From contig JAUXTN010000229.1 of assembly GCA_030684355.1 (NCBI GenBank), positions 1 through 33,745 of the forward strand: 33,745 bases of DNA. The letters are read 5' to 3'. The translations under genes and the position numbers were made by a program. Source of the stretch: Pseudomonadota bacterium. Lineage in GTDB: Bacteria > Myxococcota_A > UBA796 > SXON01. The notes under the pieces were generated by a model. It saw only the letters and a program-made list of their open reading frames with translations, had not been told where the DNA came from and did no database searches. The stretch's first letter is position 1; each line of letters opens with the position of its first letter. Of the stretch, positions 1 through 5,666 are shown in pieces.

Positions 1-805
1 CCTTGCCCATCACGCGCCACGGGGACTCGTCGGCGCCGAGCGTGGGCTTGGCGATGAGGTAGGTGCGAAGCAGGACGTAGGCTGGCAGCAGGATGTGGTA
101 CAGCGCGACGAGCTGGTCCCACAGGGTCTGGCTGGTGACGTTGAAGCCCTGGTGCACGAAGCGGTCCACCTGGCGCTCGAGCGGGAGGTGGGAACCGTAC
201 TTGTCCGCCGCGACGGCCACGGCGAGCTCGGGGGCGTAGCGGCCGCCGGGCACGAGCGGCTTCGGCGCGCCGGGAGCCGCGTCGATGCGGCCACATGTCG
301 TGCAGCGATACTTCTGGCGTTTGTGCACACAGAGCACCACTTTGCGTTCGATGATGGTGATCAGTTCGGTGTCTTCGGTCTGGCCGGCCATCGTGGGCTG
401 AGGCTGTTGACAGGCGAGACAGGGTTCGATCGCGTCGCCACGAACGTGGAGGACCACGGTCTTGGGAAGTCGCTCCTGCTTGTTCGGCCCGTGCCCCTTG
501 GTCTTTGGCTTCGGCTTCTCCTCGGCCTTCTCGTCCTCGGGGCGGCCCCGGCGCTCGCTGCGCGACGGCCCGTACAGTTCCTTGTTCCGTTCGGCGAGCA
601 TCTCGTTGATCCGCCGCAATTCCAGTCCCAGCGCGAGTTGTTCACCCTTGTCCGTGCTCCGTGCGAGCTCCAAGGTCAGGCGGGTGATCTCCTTGAGCAG
701 GATGGCGTTCTCGCTCTCCACAGCGCTGTTCCGGCGGAGCAGATCGAGCGCGATTGCGCGGACCTTTTCGATGTCGGATTCGCCTCGGATTGTGTCGTCG
801 TTCAC
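1..805 (-). CDS. tnpC: IS66-family transposase TnpC, 3' end beyond the window
   Basis: Reading the minus strand from a GTG at 805 gives an open frame to the window edge (268 codons visible). The N-terminal part has an Arg/Lys-rich helical segment followed by a zinc-ribbon-like pair, CLAC and CTTC, at roughly residues 133 and 170. It continues into the conserved stretch with KYGSHLPLERQVDRF and ends near ADESPWRVMGK, the start of the DDE-type catalytic region of IS66 transposases. This is the large protein that carries out transposition together with the small TnpA and TnpB proteins encoded just upstream. The DDE core and the far terminal repeat lie outside the window, so activity cannot be judged. 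The GTG start is chosen because it follows a GGTAGG-like ribosome site and no in-frame ATG lies near it. Confidence 0.9.
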   Translation of the reverse strand, partial: MNDDTIRGESDIEKVRAIALDLLRRNSAVESENAILLKEITRLTLELARSTDKGEQLALGLELRRINEMLAERNKELYGPSRSERRGRPEDEKAEEKPKPKTKGHGPNKQERLPKTVVLHVRGDAIEPCLACQQPQPTMAGQTEDTELITIIERKVVLCVHKRQKYRCTTCGRIDAAPGAPKPLVPGGRYAPELAVAVAADKYGSHLPLERQVDRFVHQGFNVTSQTLWDQLVALYHILLPAYVLLRTYLIAKPTLGADESPWRVMGK

Positions 806-836
806 ACCTACCAACTAACACAACGCACCCAGAAAA

Positions 837-1199
837 CTACCCTCGTTTCACGGAAATCTGCTGCGGCGAAAGGGGCAGTCTGCCGCGCAAGTTCGCCCCT
901 TCCAGAAACAACGAGAGCTCTGACATCGTGAGCTTGAGCGACGACGCCGCCGGCGTCTCCCACAGCGCGGCGAACTGGCCTCTGGCCATGCGTTTTTGGT
1001 ACACGCAGAGCCCGGTGCCATCCCACAGAAGCACCTTGGCGGAGTGACGATTTCTGCTGACGAAGAGAAAGCAGTCCCCGGAGAGCACGTCCAACTTCAT
1101 CTCCCGCTCAACCAGCGCCGTGAGGCTGTCGAATCCCTTGCGCAGGTCGGTCGGCGCCCCGTATGCCCACACCCGCACCGCCCGCGAGGAGCCGATCAC
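837..1199 (-). CDS. tnpB: IS66 accessory protein TnpB (Orf2 family)
   Basis: A 120-residue protein with the hallmarks of the IS66 Orf2/TnpB family: VWAYGAPTDLRKGFDSL near the N-terminus, then GDCFLFVSRNRHSAKVLLWD and a GLCVYQKRM segment. The GTG start at 1199 overlaps the TGA stop of tnpA (GTGA), the translational coupling usual in IS66 elements. Its stop at 837 is 31 bases before the tnpC start. TnpB is required for transposition of IS66 elements but its biochemical role is not settled. It looks intact. Confidence 0.93.
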   Translation of the reverse strand: MIGSSRAVRVWAYGAPTDLRKGFDSLTALVEREMKLDVLSGDCFLFVSRNRHSAKVLLWDGTGLCVYQKRMARGQFAALWETPAASSLKLTMSELSLFLEGANLRGRLPLSPQQISVKRG

Positions 1200-1588
1200 C
1201 CGACCGCCGCGAGCAGCGCGGCGAGCGCGTCCACGTCGAGCCCCTCGACCCGGTAGCCTTTCGGCGAGATCAGCACCGGAAGGGTCAGCACCCGCGCCAC
1301 CGGCGCCACTCCCGTCGGCGGCTCCGGGTCGGCGACCACCTCCACGGGGCGGAGGTGGCCCCGCGTCTGGCGAGCCTCCGTCCAGGCCAGAACGCTGTGA
1401 CGCGACAGGCCAAGCTCCGCAGCGACCATCCCCACGGTCGCCCCCACCGCCCGCCGCTCCGCCACAAAGGCGCAGACTCGATCCCGGACCGCCGCCGGGT
1501 ACCCCTGCGCCCACGCCTTCGGTCGCTTCGCATGCACCAGCGCCCTCACGTCTGTTGCCGTATCTCTCGTCGTCTCGGTCCTTGCCAT
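1196..1588 (-). CDS. tnpA: IS66 accessory protein TnpA (HTH protein)
   Basis: A 130-residue protein starting at ATG 1588. Residues 30-70 form a helix-turn-helix of the transposase Orf1 type (GYPAAVRDRVCAFV ... LGLSRHSVLAWTEA). The C-terminal part, with PKGYRVEGLDVDALAALLAA, matches the tail of IS66 OrfA proteins. It is the first gene of the tnpA-tnpB-tnpC set. The perfect inverted repeat GTTCACCG/CGGTGAAC lies directly upstream of the start. The gene appears complete. Confidence 0.85.
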   Translation of the reverse strand: MARTETTRDTATDVRALVHAKRPKAWAQGYPAAVRDRVCAFVAERRAVGATVGMVAAELGLSRHSVLAWTEARQTRGHLRPVEVVADPEPPTGVAPVARVLTLPVLISPKGYRVEGLDVDALAALLAAVG

Positions 1589-1590
1589 GG

Positions 1591-1609
1591 GTTCACCGCC
1601 TCGGTGAAC
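1591..1609. promoter_or_regulatory. Perfect 8-bp inverted repeat upstream of tnpA
   Basis: GTTCACCG and CGGTGAAC are separated by CCT, two bases upstream of the tnpA ATG on the minus strand. It may be a hairpin in the tnpA leader or an operator. It could also be part of the insertion-sequence end, but the outer repeat of the element is not identified. Confidence 0.4.
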
Positions 1610-1687
1610 GCAGCCTCACCCCGTCCCGATCAGCCCGCGAGGGGGGACAGCGAGGATGTACGGTACACCGAGGCGGATCGCCTCGCG

Positions 1688-2320
1688 ATGGCATCGGTCG
1701 GGCACTGGCCGCCCACGCCGCCCGACCATCGCGGCGCGTTCTGGTCGAAGCACGACGACTGGCCGCGGGACTGGACGCTCGCCGGGGGCGACCTCGGGCG
1801 CTTTCGCGCGGAAATCAACCTGACGCGGGCGGTGTTCGCTGCGCAGCTCGGTGTGCCCTCGGCGCTCGTGAAGGACGCCGAGCTGAAGCCGCGGGAGAAG
1901 GTAGGGCCAGCGCTCCAGCTCGCCGTTCGGCGGGCGATGGACCACGAGATCCAGGCCCGGCGGGCGCGGCGGGAGGAGCGGGCGGCGGCGCAGGCCCCAT
2001 CGGAGTCCGCGGCAGCGGGCGCGCCCTCGGTGCCGGCGGCGGGCGTTCCCCTGGCGCCAGGCGCGGGCGTGCCCTCGCTGCCGGTGCCGGTCGTCGTCGT
2101 TCAGGCCGCGAGCGACGCCCCCCCCGTGTTCACCGGTGCCGATCTCGCCGGGCTGCGCGCCGAGCGCCGGCTCTCCCAGCGCGAGATGGCGGATATCCTC
2201 GGTGTCGAGCAGGGTACGATCTCGAAGGGCGAGGGGAAGGCCGGCGCGCCGCTCGGCCCCGCGCTGCAAGAGGCGCTCGGGCGACTGGCCGTGGGAGGCG
2301 GCGTGGCGATGCCGGAATAA
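1688..2320 (+). CDS. Regulator with two helix-turn-helix segments
   Basis: A 210-residue protein from ATG 1688. The N-terminal third holds one XRE-like helix-turn-helix (LTRAVFAAQLGVPSALVKDA, about residues 42-61). A Pro/Ala/Val-rich linker follows, and a second clear helix-turn-helix lies near residues 160-185 (RRLSQREMADILGVEQGTIS). The reading frame is open upstream to a GTG at 1604 and beyond, so the 5' end is uncertain. The neighbouring IS66 element may have removed the original N-terminus. The protein is likely a DNA-binding regulator. Direct and inverted repeats start at its stop codon and run toward the next gene, making them candidate binding sites. No ligand or enzymatic domain is visible. 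Confidence 0.7.
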   Translation: MASVGHWPPTPPDHRGAFWSKHDDWPRDWTLAGGDLGRFRAEINLTRAVFAAQLGVPSALVKDAELKPREKVGPALQLAVRRAMDHEIQARRARREERAAAQAPSESAAAGAPSVPAAGVPLAPGAGVPSLPVPVVVVQAASDAPPVFTGADLAGLRAERRLSQREMADILGVEQGTISKGEGKAGAPLGPALQEALGRLAVGGGVAMPE

Positions 2321-2384
2321 TGCCGGGTCTGTTTCGGAATCGATGCTGCGTATTCCATGGAATCATGCCGCGTATTCCGGCATC
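2308..2384. repeat. Inverted and direct GGAAT-type repeats, candidate activator or operator sites
   Basis: A perfect 12-bp inverted repeat (GATGCCGGAATA at 2308-2319, TATTCCGGCATC at 2373-2384) flanks a perfect palindrome ATTCCATGGAAT (2352-2363). A near-perfect direct repeat ATGCYGCGTATTCC occurs at 2343-2356 and 2365-2378, 22 bp apart, which is two helical turns. Further GGAATC copies occur at 2405-2410 and 2413-2418. The block lies about 125-200 bp upstream of the sigma-54 promoter at 2508, a usual distance for enhancer-type activator sites. It could instead be the operator of the HTH protein encoded just upstream, or a terminator hairpin. Confidence 0.5.
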
Positions 2385-2507
2385 ACGAGTTGAAGCGGCA
2401 AGCTGGAATCGTGGAATCGAGACTCGGGTATCGAGTGACCGGAAGCTCGAAACAGCGCGATCGCAGAAGCAGAAGCCGATGCCCCCAATCGGCCGCACGC
2501 CACCCGG

Positions 2508-2523
2508 TGGCACGTCTCTTGCT
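2508..2523 (+). promoter_or_regulatory. Consensus sigma-54 (-24/-12) promoter of the CD-NTase/DUF6602/CARF unit
   Basis: TGGCACG at 2508-2514, four spacer bases, and TTGCT at 2519-2523 match the sigma-54 consensus TGGCACG-N4-TTGCW at every defined position. The start codon of the next gene is 31 bp downstream. A sigma-54 enhancer-binding activator is encoded in the same unit, so autoregulation is plausible. Only two such perfect matches were seen in the window, and both sit directly before defence genes. Confidence 0.85.
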
Positions 2524-2554
2524 TTCAGCGGTCGGCATCACCCGGGCCCCCGCC

Positions 2555-3319
2555 ATGACCGCCGACAACTACCTGCTCTCCCTCCTCGCGACCCACGCCG
2601 TCGATCTCACGGCGAAGTCGCCCGCGCTCAAGGCCGCCAACATGGTACTTCCGCACGTCTACGCTTGGGGCGGCGCCAATATCGTCGGCGATGTGAAGGC
2701 ATCGGGCTCGTTCGCCAAGGGCACCGCGGTACACGGCGGCTGCGACATCGACCTGTTCATCTCGCTGTCGTCGACGGTCGGCACGGCTCTCGGCGACATC
2801 TACTTCGGCCTCCTCCACCACATCAGCCGGAGCGGTTTCGTCGCGCGGCAGCAGAATGTCTCGATCGGCGTCACGGTGGACGGGTTCCACGTCGACCTCG
2901 TACCGGCTCGTCGCCTGAGCCAGTACGGCGGCGACCACAGCCTGTATCGCTCCCGAGTGCCGACGTGGACAAAGACGAACATCGACGTACATATCCGCGA
3001 GGTTCACGGCTCCGGCCGTCAGGACGAAATCCGCATCCTCAAGCTGTGGAAGCTGCGCCACGGCATCCGCTTCCCATCCTTCTACCTCGAATTGGCTGTC
3101 CTCCGCGCACTGTACGGTGCCCGGCGCGGCGACCTCGCCAACAATGTCTTCAAGGTCCTGGATTTCCTGGCTACGGACTTCGTGACCGCCACCTTTCAGG
3201 ACCCCGCGAATACCGCGAACCGGATCTCGGATGATCTCGACGCGCGTGAGAAGGTGGCGGTGGCGCGGGCAGCTGCCGCCGCCGTTGCCGCTACCACCTG
3301 GGAAAGGGTGGTGTGGTAG
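2555..3319 (+). CDS. CD-NTase-like nucleotidyltransferase (predicted oligonucleotide cyclase)
   Basis: A 254-residue polymerase-beta-type nucleotidyltransferase. The nucleotide-binding GS motif with KGT (GSFAKGT, residues 51-57) is followed by DID at 64-66 and a third acidic residue in HVDLVPA at D114, so the metal-binding triad is complete. A downstream segment with RILKLWKLRHG and SFYLELAVLRAL resembles the helical domain of CBASS-type cyclases. Such enzymes make cyclic di- or trinucleotides, or linear oligonucleotides, on infection. ATG 2555 is the only good start near the sigma-54 promoter. The stop is 8 bases before the DUF6602 gene, so the pair is probably co-transcribed. Product and inducing cue are unknown. 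The family call is firm; its role as a defence cyclase is inference from context. Confidence 0.85.
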   Translation: MTADNYLLSLLATHAVDLTAKSPALKAANMVLPHVYAWGGANIVGDVKASGSFAKGTAVHGGCDIDLFISLSSTVGTALGDIYFGLLHHISRSGFVARQQNVSIGVTVDGFHVDLVPARRLSQYGGDHSLYRSRVPTWTKTNIDVHIREVHGSGRQDEIRILKLWKLRHGIRFPSFYLELAVLRALYGARRGDLANNVFKVLDFLATDFVTATFQDPANTANRISDDLDAREKVAVARAAAAAVAATTWERVVW

Positions 3320-3327
3320 TAGACGCC

Positions 3328-4086
3328 ATGACCACCCGAATCGACGACCTCTTCGGCTCTCTACAAGAACGCCTCCAAGCGTCGCTAAAGGTCGCCCGCG
3401 CCGTCATCGGCCACCCCGGCACCAAGGGCGACGCCTGCGAAGGGGACTGGGTCGGCATGCTCGGGATGCACCTGCCCGCGCGCTACTCCGTGTCGAAGGC
3501 GTTCGTCGTGGACTGTGATGGCGCCATCAGCGACCAACTCGACGTCGTCATCTACGATCGCCAGTACTCCCCCCTGCTTTTTCAGCACGGCACCTGCCTC
3601 TACATTCCCGCCGAGAGCGTCTACGGCGTCATGGAGGTGAAACAGGATCTCACGCGCGAGCACGTCCTCTACGCCGGCGAGAAGATCGCTTCCGTCCGCC
3701 GGCTTCGCCGTACGAGCACCGCCATCACCCACGCTGGGGGCACCTTCAAGCCGCGTGAGCCGATCCCGATCCTTGGTGGGCTACTGGCCACTACGTCCGG
3801 CTGGACGCCGGGAATTGGCGCGCCGCTCGTCGCTGCGCTCGCCGACCTCCCTCGCGGTCACGAGATCGACGTCGGGTGCGCCTTGGACGCCGGCGGCTTC
3901 GAGGTGGGGTGGACGGACGCGGGCCTCGGTCCCGTCAATGCGTCGGACGCCCCTCACGCGCTCGTCTGGTTCTTTCTGCGCCTCCTCACGCGCCTCCAGG
4001 CGCTCGGCACCGTCCCCGCGATGGACATCGGCGAGTACGCCCACCACGCCGGTACTCCGCGGCTGCTCAACCCCAAGGATCCGTAA
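3328..4086 (+). CDS. DUF6602 protein, predicted PD-(D/E)xK-type nuclease
   Basis: A 252-residue protein that I recognise as DUF6602-like. Key segments are GDACEGDW near residues 31-38, DQLDVVIYDRQYSPLLF near 69-85, and AESVYGVMEVKQ near 94-105. An acidic helix, then D on a strand, then ExK on the next strand is the arrangement of PD-(D/E)xK nuclease folds. Nuclease activity is therefore predicted, not shown. Start ATG 3328 is preferred over GTG 3313, which would overlap the upstream stop. It follows the nucleotidyltransferase by 8 bases and precedes the CARF activator by 28. The simplest reading is an effector controlled by the product of the adjacent cyclase, although no separate ligand-binding domain is visible. 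Confidence 0.75.
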   Translation: MTTRIDDLFGSLQERLQASLKVARAVIGHPGTKGDACEGDWVGMLGMHLPARYSVSKAFVVDCDGAISDQLDVVIYDRQYSPLLFQHGTCLYIPAESVYGVMEVKQDLTREHVLYAGEKIASVRRLRRTSTAITHAGGTFKPREPIPILGGLLATTSGWTPGIGAPLVAALADLPRGHEIDVGCALDAGGFEVGWTDAGLGPVNASDAPHALVWFFLRLLTRLQALGTVPAMDIGEYAHHAGTPRLLNPKDP

Positions 4087-4114
4087 GTTCCCTTCTGTCA
4101 GCATAAAGAGTGTT

Positions 4115-5623
4115 ATGTTCACCCCGATGCCCTCCGTCCTCTGCTGCTGGATCGGGACCGCCGACTTCAAGGCTGCCGCCGGGGAGCCGGGTGCGGGCGA
4201 CGGACCCGTTGGTCAGGCGGTCGCGTGGGGAGAGTTTGCGGAGGTTGTACTCTTCTCAGACCACCCGAAGGAGAGGGTGGAACCGTTCGTGGGGTGGCTG
4301 AGCGAGAGATCCTCGGCTCCCATCCATGTGCATTCGTGTCGTCTGAGCCGGCCAACCGCATTCGGCGAGATTCACGAAACCGTGGCCAAGGTGCTTGAGC
4401 GCCTGGTGGCTGAGGGTGCGGAGCTGACATTCCACCTCAGCCCCGGTACGCCGGCCATGGCGGCGGTGTGGATCATCCTTGCGAAGACGCGCTTTCCGGC
4501 GCAGCTCATCGAGTCGTCGCAGAAGTACGGCGTCCAGCCGGTGCACATCCCTTTTGCGATCGCTGCGGAGTTCGTCCCCGGCGGGCACGACCCCGTCGAC
4601 GAGAGGCTCGGCCAACTCGCGGCGGCAGGAACGCCCCCCTCGGCGGCCTTCGACGACATCGTCCACGGCACCGCGGCGATGCGGAGCGTCCTGGCCCGTG
4701 CTCAACGCGCCGCGGGGCGCTCAGTCCCGGTCTTGATCGAGGGCGAGTCGGGCACCGGGAAGGAGCTGCTGGCCAAGGCGATCCACCGGACGAGCCCACG
4801 CGCCGAGCGACCATTCATCGCCGTGAATTGCGGGGCCATTCCGGCGGACCTCGTGGAGTCCGAGCTGTTCGGCCACAAGAAGGGGGCATTCACAGGCGCC
4901 GCCGCGGATCGCCCCGGCCACTTCGAGCAGGCCAACGGCGGCACCCTGTTCCTCGATGAGGTGGGGGAGCTTCCTCTCCCGGTCCAGGTGAAACTGCTCC
5001 GCGTGCTCCAAGAGCGAGAGGTCACGCGGATCGGCGAGTCCAAGGTCACGAAGCTGGATGTGCGCATCATCGCGGCGACCAACCGGAATCTTCTGATCGA
5101 ATCGACCGCCGGCCGCTTTCGCTCCGACCTGTTCTATCGCCTCGCCGTCGCCGTTCTCCGGCTGCCGCCCCTTCGCGAGCGACGTGGGGATCTCGGCCTG
5201 CTCATCGATCGCCTACTCGGCGAGGTGAACCGTGATGCCGCGCGAGACGCGGGGGTGAGTCACAAGATTCTTTCTCCAAACGCAAGAAATCTTCTGATGG
5301 CGCACTCCTGGCCTGGAAACGTTCGCGAGCTCCTGAACACGTTGCATCGCGCCGCCATCTGGTCGGGCGGAGACACGATCACCGACGAGGACATCGAGAG
5401 CTCCATCCTTGCGGTTCCGGGGGGGTCGATCGACGGAATCCTCGATCGTCCGCTCGGCGAAGGCCTCGATGTCGAAGCTCTTCAGGCCATCGTGGCGCGC
5501 CACTACCTGCAGCGCGCCCTCGCGGAAGCGGATGGCAACAAGACCAAGGCAGCGGCCCTCGTGGGGCTTGCAAGCTACCAGACCCTCACCAACTGGCTCA
5601 AGCGCTACGGCGTGGAGGAATGA
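4115..5623 (+). CDS. Sigma-54 enhancer-binding activator with N-terminal RtcR-like CARF domain
   Basis: A 502-residue protein in three parts. Residues 1-160 form a CARF-like Rossmann domain opening with a strand ending WIGTADFKAA and carrying the signature SPGTPAM at about 109-115. The AAA+ sigma-54 domain follows, with Walker A GESGTGKE near 210, GAFTGA (the sigma-54 contact loop) near 257, Walker B LFLDEVGE near 279, and SWPGNVREL. A Fis-type helix-turn-helix ends the protein (NKTKAAALVGLASYQTLTNW). RtcR-family proteins use such CARF domains to respond to RNA- or oligonucleotide-derived ligands. Here the neighbours are a cyclase and nuclease upstream and a restriction/CBASS operon downstream, not rtcAB. 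ATG 4115 follows AAAGAG; ATG 4127 is the alternative. The next base after its stop begins a sigma-54 promoter. Confidence 0.93.
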   Translation: MFTPMPSVLCCWIGTADFKAAAGEPGAGDGPVGQAVAWGEFAEVVLFSDHPKERVEPFVGWLSERSSAPIHVHSCRLSRPTAFGEIHETVAKVLERLVAEGAELTFHLSPGTPAMAAVWIILAKTRFPAQLIESSQKYGVQPVHIPFAIAAEFVPGGHDPVDERLGQLAAAGTPPSAAFDDIVHGTAAMRSVLARAQRAAGRSVPVLIEGESGTGKELLAKAIHRTSPRAERPFIAVNCGAIPADLVESELFGHKKGAFTGAAADRPGHFEQANGGTLFLDEVGELPLPVQVKLLRVLQEREVTRIGESKVTKLDVRIIAATNRNLLIESTAGRFRSDLFYRLAVAVLRLPPLRERRGDLGLLIDRLLGEVNRDAARDAGVSHKILSPNARNLLMAHSWPGNVRELLNTLHRAAIWSGGDTITDEDIESSILAVPGGSIDGILDRPLGEGLDVEALQAIVARHYLQRALAEADGNKTKAAALVGLASYQTLTNWLKRYGVEE

Positions 5624-5639
5624 TGGCACGAGCTTTGCT
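5624..5639 (+). promoter_or_regulatory. Consensus sigma-54 (-24/-12) promoter of the hsdR-SAVED operon
   Basis: TGGCACG at 5624-5630, spacer AGCT, and TTGCT at 5635-5639 match the sigma-54 consensus perfectly. It begins on the base immediately after the stop codon of the CARF activator. The expected transcription start is near 5650, about 17 bases before the hsdR ATG, which is preceded by an AGGAA ribosome site at 5652-5656. This makes the adjacent activator its obvious regulator. Confidence 0.88.
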
Positions 5640-5666
5640 TAGACCCCACACAGGAACCCGCACCCC

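Noticed and set aside
1005..1025. Minus-strand TGGCACC...CTGC resembling a sigma-54 promoter inside tnpB
   Set aside because: The -12 element does not match and it lies within a transposition gene with no suitable gene downstream.
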